Positions 1-8,978 of a stretch of 64,000 nt of DNA are shown here, piece after piece. Within the stretch, counting starts at the first letter, position 1; each line of letters opens with the position of its first letter. Below the pieces are notes generated by a model. That model made no database searches. It was not told the origin of the DNA and worked only from the letters and a program-made list of their open reading frames with translations. Source of the stretch: Heyndrickxia coagulans 36D1 (GTDB lineage: Bacteria; Bacillota; Bacilli; Bacillales; Bacillaceae_C). Position numbers and translations under genes: made by a program. The stretch is from positions 620,001-684,000 of the forward strand of contig NC_016023.1 of the NCBI RefSeq assembly GCF_000169195.2. The letters run 5' to 3'.

Positions 1-897
1 GGCACCGGCGCAAACGGCGGGGATACCGTATTTGGTAATCACCTTACAGCAGCTGATCTGAAACCGGTGTTTGATGCAGCAATGGATGCTGGGCTGAACT
101 TATGGGATACAGCTGCTGTATACGGAATGGGCGCTTCCGAAACGATTCTGGGTCGTTTTATCCGTGAGCGCGGGGACACCCTGATCTCCACAAAATTTAC
201 CCCTGGCGGCGAACAGGACGACAATGCGGTGGAAACGTTTCTGGAAGGCAGCCTTGAGCGACTTGGTGTGGATCATGTTGATCTTTACTGGATCCACAAC
301 CCGGGCGATGTAAAAAGATGGACCCCGAAGCTGATTCCACTCATGAAAAGCGGAAAAATAAAGCATGTCGGCGTTTCCAACCACAATCTGGAGGAAATCA
401 AGCTGGCTGCCGATATTTTAGCAGCGGAAGGGCTGAAACTTTCTGCCGTGCAAAACCATTACAGCCTGCTGTACCGCTCTTCAGAAGAAGCCGGGATTCT
501 GGATTACTGCAATCAAAACGGCATTCTGTTCTTCCCTTATATGGTACTCGAACAGGGGGCGTTAACCGGAAAATACGGACCGCAAAACCCATTCCCTGCC
601 GGCACGAGGCGAGGCGATGCATTTACTCCGGATGTGCTTAGCAAACTGGAAGATTTAATCCGGGTGATGAAAAAAATCGGCAGCAAATACGAAACAGGCC
701 CGGCACAAATCACAATCGCATGGGCCATTGCGAAGGGAACGGTGCCGATTATCGGCGTAACAAAGGTTTCGCAAATTGAAGACGCCGTTTCGGCCACTGA
801 AGTCCATTTGACAGAACAGGAAATCCGCGAACTGGAAGCGGCGGCAAAAGCAACCGGTGTGGAAATTAAGGGCGCCTGGGAAAAACCGATGCACTAA
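1..897 (+). CDS. Aldo/keto reductase (5' end cut by window edge)
   Basis: NADPH-dependent aldo/keto reductase of the cytosolic (alpha/beta)8-barrel type, probably reducing small aldehydes or ketones; the substrate cannot be read from sequence. The reading frame is open from base 1 and already inside the family at GTGANGGDTVFGN, so only the first 20-30 residues are missing. The four catalytic residues are visible: Asp and Tyr in DTAAVYGMG, Lys in STKF and His in WIHNP. The C-terminal cofactor region reads GVTKVSQIEDA. A GTG at 67 could be mistaken for a start, but the conserved sequence before it shows it is internal. A strong terminator follows immediately, so the gene ends its transcription unit. 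Confidence 0.9.
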   Translation, partial: GTGANGGDTVFGNHLTAADLKPVFDAAMDAGLNLWDTAAVYGMGASETILGRFIRERGDTLISTKFTPGGEQDDNAVETFLEGSLERLGVDHVDLYWIHNPGDVKRWTPKLIPLMKSGKIKHVGVSNHNLEEIKLAADILAAEGLKLSAVQNHYSLLYRSSEEAGILDYCNQNGILFFPYMVLEQGALTGKYGPQNPFPAGTRRGDAFTPDVLSKLEDLIRVMKKIGSKYETGPAQITIAWAIAKGTVPIIGVTKVSQIEDAVSATEVHLTEQEIRELEAAAKATGVEIKGAWEKPMH

Positions 898-900
898 AGC

Positions 901-931
901 AACAGGGGCTGATATATCAGCCCCTGTTTTT
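901..931 (+). terminator. Rho-independent terminator after the aldo/keto reductase
   Basis: A perfect palindrome, AACAGGGGCTGA followed by TATA and TCAGCCCCTGTT, runs directly into TTTTT, three bases after the stop codon. Confidence 0.92.
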
Positions 932-957
932 CATCAAAAACGAAGGGAATGGCTGAT

Positions 958-3159
958 TTGTTATCTTCACTGAAACTGATCGCAAAAGCAAAAGCGGGAA
1001 ATACGGATATTCTCCACGAACATAAATGGCTTTCATACTTGTACCGTACAGACGAAAAAAATGTGAACCTCGAACAAGTCGAATCATTGGAAAACCTTGA
1101 ACCGAATCCGGTCCTGCACTATGTTGAAAAAACGCTAGCCATATTGGACCGCTGTTATGCAGACTTGCCCGCATCTGAAAAAGAAATCATTGAGGAAGTT
1201 TTAAGATGGAGCGAGGTGGCAAAATGCGGGTCTGCCCAAAAGCGGGAAGAATGGCGCAGGCGCGGTTTTCAATTGCGTATCCATAATATCGGATCAGCGC
1301 GGATTTATGCCCATGAACAAATGGCGGTTCCATTCGGGCAGCGTCATTTGCAAAAAGAAGACCTGATCTATACGCTCATCCTGACCCACGGCCTTGTCGG
1401 GCAGTTTATCAGGGGAGAAGTCCGCTACCGCCAGCTGTATCCTCTAATTGATTGGATCCAAAGCCACCGGTCATCTTTAAAATGGGATATCAAACGCATT
1501 TTGCTTGCCCTCAATCACTGTATTATTGAAGGGGTATCCCCCGCTATATGGGAAAAAGTCCGTGCAGAAACTTCACAAATCACAAGCTGGATTGCCGCGG
1601 GAGAAAAAAGCCGGGAGCATTCCCTTAAAGAACGGCTCAGACGATTAAGAGAATGTTCCATCCAAAAAGGCGAGGACTTTGAGGCTTTATACACAAAATG
1701 GTTCAGCAACCGGGAACTTGCCAGTATGTTTCACTTACTTTTCCAGAAAACGGATATTTGGTATGTGGAATCCGCACTGCAGGATTTTTCTTTTGAAGAA
1801 TTCCTGAAAATTTTTCTTCTCGTCTATCAGAAAACAAACCTGCTTACCGTTGAGCAAATCAGTTTTGAGCCGTTGATGAAAGATATCTATTATGATTACA
1901 AAGGGAAAAAATCGGTTAATTTGTATAAAAAAAGAATTATAGAAGCGTATTTAAAAGCTTGTCCGCTAGCAGGCCTGATCAGCGGAGATACGCAGCCGAA
2001 CGAACATGTTACGCTTGAACTCATTCCATTCGATTCATTGGGCAGTACAACCGGCGTCAATTTTACTTTTTCCAAACCTGGGGAAAAGCTCATCGCATTT
2101 TGCCAGGAAGCAGAAAAGTCCCCTCTCTATGAACGTTCCATACTCTTGTTGTACGATTTTTTCGGATTCCGTAAAGATGCGTTTGACAGGCTGCAAAATG
2201 AACAGCATTATTTGGCAGACATGAACAATGCCGAAGACCATAAAAAGATCATCGCAGACTTTGCAAAAGGAACGGTCATGATTGATGTTGGCGCAGGGGG
2301 CGGGATCATGCTCGATCTCCTGTCCGAAAAGCACCCGGATGCCGACATTACGGGGATCGATATTTCGACCAATGTCATTCAAGAACTGGAGAGAAAAAAG
2401 GTCCGTGAACGGAAAAGCTGGAAGGTGAAACAGGCAGATGCGCTCAAACTTTCATCTTATTTTGAGTTAGAGAGCGCTGATACAATTATATTTTCATCTA
2501 TTTTGCATGAAATGTATTCCTATATCCCTTTTCACGGCCGGACATATAACCCGGATGTCGTAAAAGCGGCTTTAAAAAGCGCCTTTGCCGTGCTGAAACC
2601 GGGTGGGCGCATGATCATCCGCGACGGCATTATGACGGAGCCAAAAGACCTGATCCGGTTATTAGCATTCCGCGATCCGGACGGCTTCCGCTTTTTCACT
2701 AGATATGTTGAAGATTTTAAAGGCAGAAAAATTGATTACGAGATTACAGAGGATAATAAGATCAAACTCCCGGTAAATGACCTGATGGAATTTCTATATA
2801 CTTATACATGGGGGGAGGAAGCTTATCCACATGAAGTCCAGGAACAATTCGGATACTTCACCCCATCTGAATATCGGAAAGTGATTGAAGAAACGCTCGG
2901 CAGCAGGGCAAACATCATTTGTTTCCGCCACTATCTTCAAGAAGGCTACAGCACGCACCTGCTTCCGAAAGTCAAAGTAATGGACGAGAGCGGAAAATTG
3001 TCATTGAAAAGGCGGAATAAGCCTTCATCCGGACTGCTCCGTGAGAAGAGGCTGTTACAAGCAGCCTCTTTGCATCCTTCTGTTTTTTACCTAACCTATT
3101 CCATTTTACCGATAAAACATACTTTACAACTAGGATTAATTGGTTTAAAATTATGTTAA
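958..3159 (+). CDS. Large protein with C-terminal class I SAM methyltransferase domain
   Basis: About 733 aa. Residues roughly 435-590 form a class I S-adenosylmethionine methyltransferase: motif I is VMIDVGAGGGI, followed by ADITGIDIS and the post-motif LKPGGRMIIRDGI. The first 400 residues are helix-rich and I do not recognise them. The substrate is unknown. ATG at 949 sits only one base after the ribosome binding site GAAGGG (942-947), while TTG at 958 is spaced correctly, so I take TTG as the start. The last ~40 codons run through a hairpin (AGAGGCTG 3047-3054, CAGCCTCT 3062-3069) followed by a late T-run near 3083, so the natural stop may have been lost. A -1 or +2 shift near 3005 would meet TAA at about 3018. 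Confidence 0.75.
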   Translation: MLSSLKLIAKAKAGNTDILHEHKWLSYLYRTDEKNVNLEQVESLENLEPNPVLHYVEKTLAILDRCYADLPASEKEIIEEVLRWSEVAKCGSAQKREEWRRRGFQLRIHNIGSARIYAHEQMAVPFGQRHLQKEDLIYTLILTHGLVGQFIRGEVRYRQLYPLIDWIQSHRSSLKWDIKRILLALNHCIIEGVSPAIWEKVRAETSQITSWIAAGEKSREHSLKERLRRLRECSIQKGEDFEALYTKWFSNRELASMFHLLFQKTDIWYVESALQDFSFEEFLKIFLLVYQKTNLLTVEQISFEPLMKDIYYDYKGKKSVNLYKKRIIEAYLKACPLAGLISGDTQPNEHVTLELIPFDSLGSTTGVNFTFSKPGEKLIAFCQEAEKSPLYERSILLLYDFFGFRKDAFDRLQNEQHYLADMNNAEDHKKIIADFAKGTVMIDVGAGGGIMLDLLSEKHPDADITGIDISTNVIQELERKKVRERKSWKVKQADALKLSSYFELESADTIIFSSILHEMYSYIPFHGRTYNPDVVKAALKSAFAVLKPGGRMIIRDGIMTEPKDLIRLLAFRDPDGFRFFTRYVEDFKGRKIDYEITEDNKIKLPVNDLMEFLYTYTWGEEAYPHEVQEQFGYFTPSEYRKVIEETLGSRANIICFRHYLQEGYSTHLLPKVKVMDESGKLSLKRRNKPSSGLLREKRLLQAASLHPSVFYLTYSILPIKHTLQLGLIGLKLC

Positions 3160-3205
3160 CATTTTAAATTCACTGACCATATAAATGTTAGGAAGGAGCT
3201 TTTTT

Positions 3206-3970
3206 ATGCATGAATACTATCCCGTTCTTTCGGGTGCAGAATCCTTTTTTATAAAAGGAAATGAAATTGGCATTCTCATCTCGCATGGATTCAACGGCAC
3301 CCCGCAGAGCGTCCGCTTTTTGGGAGAGGCACTGGCATCGGACGGGTTTACGGTTTGCGCGCCAAGATTAAAGGGACACGGGACGCATATCCTGGACATG
3401 GAACGCTGCACTTACAAAGACTGGATTGCTAGCCTTGAAGAAGGTTATCAGCTGCTGAAACGGCATTGCCATGATATTTTTGTTATTGGCCAGTCAATGG
3501 GTGGCACACTGGCTTTGCATCTCGCGGAAAAACACCCGGATATCCGGGGAATAGTGTGTATCAACGCGGCTATCCAAAGCATTCCTGAACTGGAAAAATG
3601 CCTGGCGAAAGGACGGTTTATTCAAGAGGGCCCGCCGGATATTAAAGCAGCGGGCGTGCATGAAATTTCATATGAAAAAGTGCCGGTGGCTTCCATCCGT
3701 GAGCTTCTGTCCGTGATGTGGGAAACGCGGGAAAACCTCTCCGCCATCCATTGCCCCGCACTTTTGTTCCAATCAACAGAAGACCATGTCGTGCCTCCTG
3801 AAAATACAGAGTATATTGCCGCACATATTCATGCCAGCCGGAAAAAAATCGTACCGCTCCGCAACTCTTATCATGTCGCAACAATGGATCATGAAAAAGA
3901 ATGGATTGCGGCCCAATGTTCATTATTTGTTCAAGAAATTGCGCATATCGAAACCCGTACGGAAATATGA
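3206..3970 (+). CDS. Alpha/beta-hydrolase, carboxylesterase (Est30-like)
   Basis: About 254 aa, the size of Bacillaceae carboxylesterase Est30, a cytosolic serine esterase of short-chain esters or monoglycerides. The nucleophile elbow GQSMGG is near residue 93, the oxyanion strand is LISHGFNGTP near 25, the acid is Asp in STEDHVVPP, and the catalytic His is in NSYHVATMD near the C-terminus. An in-frame ATG at 3185 lies before the ribosome binding site GGAAGGAG (3191-3198); ATG 3206 is seven bases after it and is chosen. A small Fbp-like gene follows 42 bases downstream and may be co-transcribed. Confidence 0.88.
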   Translation: MHEYYPVLSGAESFFIKGNEIGILISHGFNGTPQSVRFLGEALASDGFTVCAPRLKGHGTHILDMERCTYKDWIASLEEGYQLLKRHCHDIFVIGQSMGGTLALHLAEKHPDIRGIVCINAAIQSIPELEKCLAKGRFIQEGPPDIKAAGVHEISYEKVPVASIRELLSVMWETRENLSAIHCPALLFQSTEDHVVPPENTEYIAAHIHASRKKIVPLRNSYHVATMDHEKEWIAAQCSLFVQEIAHIETRTEI

Positions 3971-4012
3971 TGAGTTTTAAATCATGCTCCAAAAGAATGG
4001 GAGGATGCTCAT

Positions 4013-4198
4013 TTGAAAAATTTTCTACGGCACGCGATAGAGAAAAAACGGCAATATTTGATAGAACAGCTGATTGCTCTTGGCGCCTATCAGGAAGATG
4101 ACAAGCAGCTTTTCACCCTGACATTGACGGAACTTGAAACAGAATATGCATACTTCAGCAAAATCAGCCAAGAAAAAGAAGCGTCCGGAAGAGAATAG
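4013..4198 (+). CDS. Fbp-family small protein (Fur-regulated basic protein-like)
   Basis: 61 aa. The layout AIEKKRQYLIEQLIALGAYQ followed by LTLTELETEYAYF matches the FbpA-type small proteins of Bacillus, which in B. subtilis are made under iron starvation and act with the sRNA FsrA to lower iron-protein synthesis. The start is TTG, eight bases after GGGAGGA. Unlike classic Fbp proteins it is not strongly basic overall. I looked for a Fur box (GATAATGATTATCATTATC type) in the 42 bases upstream and before the esterase and saw none, so iron control is family knowledge only. A terminator overlaps the stop codon region. Confidence 0.7.
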   Translation: MKNFLRHAIEKKRQYLIEQLIALGAYQEDDKQLFTLTLTELETEYAYFSKISQEKEASGRE

Positions 4199-4219
4199 TT
4201 TTGCCGGCGCTTCTTTTTT
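4178..4219 (+). terminator. Terminator overlapping the 3' end of the Fbp-like gene
   Basis: GAAGCGTCCGG pairs with CCGGCGCTTC (one bulged base) and is followed by TTTTTT. The left arm lies within the last codons of the gene. Confidence 0.75.
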
Positions 4220-4281
4220 GTGTATTTTTTTAAATGCCCAAAAACGGCATAGACGTTCCTGCCACAGTAAACGTGACACCT

Positions 4282-4500
4282 TTATTTAGGGCTTGCTGAA
4301 CGAATCCAATTCTGAGTTTGTCTGCAAGCTCTGTCTCAAAATATAGCAGAATTCTTTTGCAGAAATGGGTGATTTTATCTGATTTGGCTTACGAGTGCAA
4401 GCTTTTCACCGGATTTGTTGTAAAACTAGCATTTAAATGGTTGCCAAAGCTGTCAGCATCCTTGCCAAATCTAAGCAGTTTGCTTATTCAGCTAGCTCTG
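4282..4500. repeat. Degenerate insertion-sequence remnant (no gene)
   Basis: This non-coding stretch begins with AGGGCTTGCTGAACGAA and ends with GCTTATTCAGCTAGCTCT, imperfect inverted ends. An internal stretch near 4431-4490 (GCATTTAAA, GCCAAAGCTGTCAG, TTTGCTTATT) recurs at 52328-52375. It looks like a decayed short IS or MITE-like leftover; no transposase frame remains. Confidence 0.45.
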
Positions 4501-4506
4501 TACAGG

Positions 4507-5295
4507 TTATAACAGCCCTACAATTTGCAGACCGTGGGGAATGCCCATGTCTTCCACCGATTTTGTAATGTATTTGGCGGCAGCCTTTACCTTTTCTTCC
4601 GCATTTCCCATTGCCACACTGTTTTTAATCATGGACAGCATTTTAATATCATTTAACCCGTCGCCAAATGCATATTGGCGTTCTGGAGGAAAGCCCAATT
4701 TTTCAACAATCTTTTCAATTCCTCTCGCTTTTGACCCGCCTTTTGGCAAAACATCGACGGAAAGCGGATGCCAGCGAATAAATTCAAAATCCGGAAACGC
4801 CTGTTCATACTGTTTCTCTTCCCCTTCTGAACAGAACAGGAGCGCCTGGTACAATTCACGCCCTTTATAATAATGCGGGTCATACGCAGGCAACCGGCCA
4901 ATTTTCAAAGACGTAATGCTTTTTTCAATATCCTCGTGGTTTGGCACATTGGCCTTCATGTCTTCATGGTCCATGTAGACAAGCGGATGCTGGTGGGAAA
5001 GGGCATATGCAGTCAATTCTTCAAGCGATTGCCTGTTTAACGGATTTTTAAACAATACCTCTCCGTTCATAACAACATATTGCCCGTTATAACTTACAAA
5101 AGTATCCATCCCGAGTTCCTTCCGCAAATCTTCAAACATAAACGGGGCCCTGCCCGTTGCAATGGCTGTGACATGGCCATCGCTTTTCAGCTTATCTATC
5201 GCTTTTTTGGTTGTGACAGGCAGCTTCTTCTCATGTGTCAGCAAAGTCCCGTCGATATCAAAAAAAATCACGCTTTGTTGCTTCATATTCTTCAT
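4507..5295 (-). CDS. Cof-type HAD phosphatase
   Basis: About 262 aa cytosolic haloacid-dehalogenase phosphatase of the Cof/type IIB group, likely acting on a sugar phosphate or similar metabolite. Motif I is FFDIDGTLL (nucleophile Asp), motif II is AIATGRAP, and motif IV is AFGDGLNDIKML; a C2 cap lies between II and IV. Start candidates are ATG 5295 and ATG 5286, both close to GGGAAAGGA; upstream codons overlap the preceding gene and are discarded. It is the last gene after a LacI regulator and an SIS isomerase, with a 19-base gap to the latter, so it probably removes phosphate from an intermediate of that sugar pathway (inference). Confidence 0.88.
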   Translation of the reverse strand: MKNMKQQSVIFFDIDGTLLTHEKKLPVTTKKAIDKLKSDGHVTAIATGRAPFMFEDLRKELGMDTFVSYNGQYVVMNGEVLFKNPLNRQSLEELTAYALSHQHPLVYMDHEDMKANVPNHEDIEKSITSLKIGRLPAYDPHYYKGRELYQALLFCSEGEEKQYEQAFPDFEFIRWHPLSVDVLPKGGSKARGIEKIVEKLGFPPERQYAFGDGLNDIKMLSMIKNSVAMGNAEEKVKAAAKYITKSVEDMGIPHGLQIVGLL

Positions 5296-5314
5296 AATCC
5301 TTTCCCGTTCTATT

Positions 5315-5857
5315 TCAAGCATACTCATTTTCAGGATGCCGTTTTTTCATTAAAGATGCTGTAATGACATCATAAATCAAAAAACTCAGCAGTTCAAATA
5401 AGGTTCCGATTCTATCCGGGGTGAGGCCGGCCTGTTTTATGCTTTCAAATTCAGACGATTCGTCCGGCAACAAGACCGTCACATCCGCCATTTTTGCAAG
5501 GGTTGATGCGGGAGAAGCCGTGATGGCCACAATGTTTATACCGTGGAGCTTGGCTTTTCGGGCGGCATTCAATAAAACGGGATTTTCTCCTGATTTTGAG
5601 CTGAACAAGATGGTATCCCCTTTTTTAGGAACAGGGGAAATTAAGTCGCCAATCATCCCAACCCGGAACCCCAAATGGACCAGCCTGTTGGCAAAGACAC
5701 GGAGGATCATTTCCGAACAGCCCGTTCCTGCCAAAAACAAACGATTCGACCGACCAATCACCTCTACAACCTGCTCTAATGGTTGATCGTCTACTTTACT
5801 GCACAAACTGGCATACAGTTCTAAAACCATGGCCTTTGCATCTTCCAGTATATTCAC
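5315..5857 (-). CDS. SIS-domain sugar-phosphate isomerase, HxlB-like
   Basis: About 180 aa single SIS domain, the size of 6-phospho-3-hexuloisomerase (HxlB, 185 aa), which interconverts 3-hexulose 6-phosphate and fructose 6-phosphate. The phosphosugar loop appears as FLAGTGCSEMI and the second SIS Ser motif as ILFSSKSGENP; the catalytic Glu stretch is DESSEFESIKQAG. The start is GTG 5857, four bases after GGGGAGGGAG. No partner hexulose-phosphate synthase (hxlA) lies in the window, so a role in another ketose-phosphate pathway is equally likely. It sits between the LacI regulator and a HAD phosphatase. Confidence 0.8.
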   Translation of the reverse strand: MNILEDAKAMVLELYASLCSKVDDQPLEQVVEVIGRSNRLFLAGTGCSEMILRVFANRLVHLGFRVGMIGDLISPVPKKGDTILFSSKSGENPVLLNAARKAKLHGINIVAITASPASTLAKMADVTVLLPDESSEFESIKQAGLTPDRIGTLFELLSFLIYDVITASLMKKRHPENEYA

Positions 5858-5989
5858 TTTTCTCCCTCCCCGTTTGATAAAGCACAAGCATCCCTTTTGC
5901 GGCACTGCTGCAGACGCCGTTTTTGTTTTGGCAGGCTGAGGTTGGCCGGGCTTTACACGCGGCAGGACGAAACTTCCCAGCCTATATCC

Positions 5990-6949
5990 CTATACCGTAC
6001 CTCTTTCAATGAGTGTTGCTGAGATTTCCTTGTTTTTAATTTCCTTTGTCAAAACCTGGTGGACAAGGTTCCGGCCCATTTCAACAAGCGGAATATCTAT
6101 CGTTGTAATATTCAGCATTCCGGCAATCGGTTCATTGTCAAATCCGATGATCGCCAACTCATCCGGAATAGAAATTTGCTGTTTGTTGCAACTGATGACA
6201 ATCCCCGCTGCAACCTGGTCGCTTGTTACAAGCAATGCCGAAGGAGGCGGGTCCATTTCTTTTACCCGGCTCAAAACCCTTTCTCCATCCTCATAGTCGT
6301 AGCATTGGTCAAAAATATATTCCGGATGGTGCGGCAAATGGTATTTTTCATGGAAATCCCAATAGGCTTTATCGCGATTCCGGCTGTTGGTGCCGGATTT
6401 CCTGCCGATGCAATACCCGATTTTCGTATGGCCTTTCCGGTACAAAAATTCCAGTGCATCCATAAAAATTTTATAGTGGTCAATATAGGTTGACGATATT
6501 TCGCCGCCTTTTACACATTCACAAAGCGCAATCGGCCCGAATGGCAAGTATTCTTCAATTTTGCGCATACTGCAGGCGCGCGAACAAATGATTAAACCGT
6601 CAATTTGCTTTTGTTGCAGCATTTGTAAGGCTTCCGTTTCCCTGCTTTCCATATAGTCTGTTTGAAACAAAAGCAGTTTATGGTTATACTCCAGCGCCTG
6701 CTTTGCGATCCCTTTCAATAAAAGGGCAAAATAAGGATGATCTGTAAATGGCAACACGACCCCGATCAATTTTGTTTTCCCTTTACTTAAATGGACGGCA
6801 TTGATGTTTTTATGATACCGGGTCGCTTTCACCGCTTTTAAAACAGCGTTCTTTTTTTCTTCACTCACATACGGATGATTGTTCAGCACACGGGAGACGG
6901 TCGTCACAGACACGCCGGCCATTTTCGCCAAGTCTCTGATATTTGTCAT
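5990..6949 (-). CDS. LacI-family transcriptional repressor
   Basis: 319 aa cytosolic DNA-binding regulator. The N-terminal LacI helix-turn-helix is MTNIRDLAKMAGVSVTTVSR with hinge residues near 45-60; the rest is a periplasmic-binding-protein-like sugar sensor (GVVLPFTDHPYF, ALLVTSDQVAAGI, IIGFDNEPIAG). The start ATG follows GGTGAGGT. It lies between a GPH symporter and an SIS isomerase/phosphatase pair, so it probably controls this polyol/sugar cluster. A perfect ATGAAA-N4-TTTCAT palindrome sits right after a TTGACA box upstream of the gene, pointing to autoregulation; a related site precedes gutB. The effector is unknown. Confidence 0.92.
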   Translation of the reverse strand: MTNIRDLAKMAGVSVTTVSRVLNNHPYVSEEKKNAVLKAVKATRYHKNINAVHLSKGKTKLIGVVLPFTDHPYFALLLKGIAKQALEYNHKLLLFQTDYMESRETEALQMLQQKQIDGLIICSRACSMRKIEEYLPFGPIALCECVKGGEISSTYIDHYKIFMDALEFLYRKGHTKIGYCIGRKSGTNSRNRDKAYWDFHEKYHLPHHPEYIFDQCYDYEDGERVLSRVKEMDPPPSALLVTSDQVAAGIVISCNKQQISIPDELAIIGFDNEPIAGMLNITTIDIPLVEMGRNLVHQVLTKEIKNKEISATLIERGTV

Positions 6950-7066
6950 AACCTCACCTATTAAAACACTTGCGATTTTTCAGCAGGCATCCATGCTTTA
7001 GGATGGAAGTGTTCAAACCAAGCCCCTGCCAGCAGGCTCATTTATTATGTAGTTATAGTGTAAATG

Positions 7067-7087
7067 ATGAAACGCATTTCATGTCAA
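7067..7087 (-). promoter_or_regulatory. LacI-type operator adjoining the -35 box of the lacI-like gene
   Basis: On the minus strand, TTGACA (7082-7087 complement) is followed at once by the palindrome ATGAAATGCGTTTCAT (7067-7082), then by AT-rich sequence with TACACT/TATAAC candidates for -10. A palindrome after -35 is the usual repressor position. A second weaker palindrome, GTTTC-N6-GAAAC, lies near 7108-7123. Confidence 0.6.
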
Positions 7088-7152
7088 TTTTTATTTTTGC
7101 AAAATCCGTTTCGATGTTGAAACAGAAAAGCGCCGGTGAAGATGTGGACATG

Positions 7153-7179
7153 CAAAAAAGGGCTGGTTGCTGCAGCCCT
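7153..7179 (-). terminator. Terminator after the GPH symporter gene
   Basis: On the minus strand AGGGCTG, loop CAGCAAC, CAGCCCT is followed by TTTTT. It separates the symporter from the lacI-like gene. Confidence 0.85.
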
Positions 7180-7255
7180 CGCATTTTACCGGAGAAAAGG
7201 GCACCGGCATCTCGGCCGGCCCCTTGATCTTCCAAAAATCCCCATACATACGGTT

Positions 7256-8646
7256 TCATCTTTTCTGCTCCAGTTCTTTCATCATCTTCTTGTATCTGTT
7301 TTCTGTAATAGGATAAAAGCTGATCAGCAAAACAGACAGCAGAATAAAAATGCCGGGGATGATTGCATTCATGTCCTTAATCGCTTGAAGGGATGAAACG
7401 GACTGGGCTGCATTCGGAACATAGCCGGCCTTGTTTAAAAAGAACGCTGAAAACGAACCGGCGAGCGCAACACCCAGTTTATTGGTAAAACTCATACTCG
7501 AAATCACCACACCGTCTGCGCGGATTCCCGTTTTCCACTCTGCATAGTCCACACAATCCGCAAGCATCCCCCATGCGAGCGTGTTCAGCGGGGTGGTAAA
7601 AAACCCGGAAACAAACAGTAAAAACAAAATCAGTGGAATGGAGGAATATGCTGTAAATTGCAAGCCGACATAAGAAATCAGGGAAAGGGCTGCCGAAATC
7701 ATCATGACGTTCTTCCTGTCCCATTTTTTGGACAGGCTGGGGATGAAGATATTGCTGATCAGCGCAGCACCAAAAAATAACAGCGTCCCCATAAACACCA
7801 AATCTTTGCGGTGGACATTATAGGTGAAGTAGTAAACCATTGTCGTCAATTTAATGTTAAAACCGACGGCAAAAGCCAGGAAAGAAGAAGCCAGGATGAG
7901 CAAAGGTTTATTTCGGATCAAGACGGCCAATGTTTTCTTTACACCGTGTTTTTTTCTGGTTTTATAGCGACCCTCTCCCGCACTGTCAGGAAACTGATCA
8001 AATTTAATGCAAAGCTTGCGGCCGCATAAACAAGCGCCGTGAGTTGAAATCCTTTTGCCTGGTCATCGCCGCCGAAATATTGGGCAAGCGGTGTTGCACA
8101 AGATATGGAGAGAAGAATTCCGATATAGACCAAAATCATCCTGATCGTTGTCAATAATGTCCGTTCCTGTAAATTGTCCGTCATTCTTGCAGTCAGGCTG
8201 TTTACCGGTATCGTCTGCATGCTGAATGACATCCCGAGCAAAATATAGGTCACGTATGCATAAATTCTGTTGCCCGCCACACTAAAATGGGGCGTTGTAA
8301 AACATAAAAAAGTAAACAAAGCAAGAGGAACTGCCGCCCATAATAAGTACGGCCGGGCTTTCCCCCATCTGCTCTTTGTCTTATCCATAATGGCGCCCAT
8401 CACCGGGTCAAAAACGGCATCCAAAACGCGCACAACAAGGAACAAAGTGCCAATGATAGCAGGTGAAATCCCGTCCACATCGGTATAATAGAATAGCAGA
8501 TAGGCGTTTACGAACTGGAAAATGATATTATAAGACATATCCCCGAGCCCGTAACCGATTCGTTCCGTCCAGGACAACCTGCCGCCGGAAGCGCCCCCTT
8601 TATTTTCCGCTGTATTGAATCGTACTGTTTTATCAGAAACCAACAT
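7256..8646 (-). pseudogene. GPH-family sugar:cation symporter, frameshifted
   Basis: A 12-TM glycoside-pentoside-hexuronide symporter split into two reading frames: N-terminal 235 residues (8646-7939; [17 protein letters not shown], then [20 protein letters not shown], the loop 2-3 signature) and C-terminal 224 residues (from about 7930; [27 protein letters not shown], another family signature). At 7950-7956 there is a run of seven T (A7 in the gene). One extra A joins the frames as [18 protein letters not shown], giving about 463 aa, a normal length. Either a sequencing error, a real null allele or slippage. It would import the substrate of the GutB-type dehydrogenase next door (inference). 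The first ATG has no good ribosome binding site. Confidence 0.85.
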
Positions 8647-8647
8647 A

Positions 8648-8662
8648 GGTATGCGTTTTCAA
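8648..8662 (-). promoter_or_regulatory. Candidate CcpA cre site at the 5' end of the symporter gene
   Basis: TTGAAAACGCATACC on the minus strand fits WTGNAANCGNWNNCW at 14 of 15 positions. It lies immediately before the first ATG (8646), which lacks a ribosome binding site, so the true start may be further in, or repression may act as a roadblock. Confidence 0.5.
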
Positions 8663-8978
8663 TGATTCGTTTATTTAAATGCCTGCAGGAAAACGCACAT
8701 GTTGTGCCGGTTTTTCCTCCAAGCATGCAAATGGTGATGGAAATGGACGCGGATCCGGATTGAATCCATCGGGCGCCCCTTGCTTCAATCCCGGCCCGCA
8801 TCCTCATTTCCATTCTATTATTTGTGTAAAAATCATACAGGCCATCATGATTTCGATCCTATTTTTCCGGTGAAACCAATCCAGCCCGCGCATGTAGATT
8901 GCAACCATTTTCTATAAAATGAACGAATGATACTGCCCTTTTTCCTAAATATGAATGTCTCGTTCTTGTTATAAATGT
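8663..8978. other. Intergenic leader of the symporter, no gene seen
   Basis: About 316 bases between gutB and the symporter gene. It contains AT-rich candidate promoter sequence on the minus strand (near 8910-8940) but no -35/-10 pair I would defend, no RNA motif I recognise and no terminator with a clean U-run for gutB. Confidence 0.4.

Noticed and set aside
3970-4013. Fur box before the Fbp-like gene
   Set aside because: No GATAATGATTATC-like sequence was found there or upstream of the esterase.
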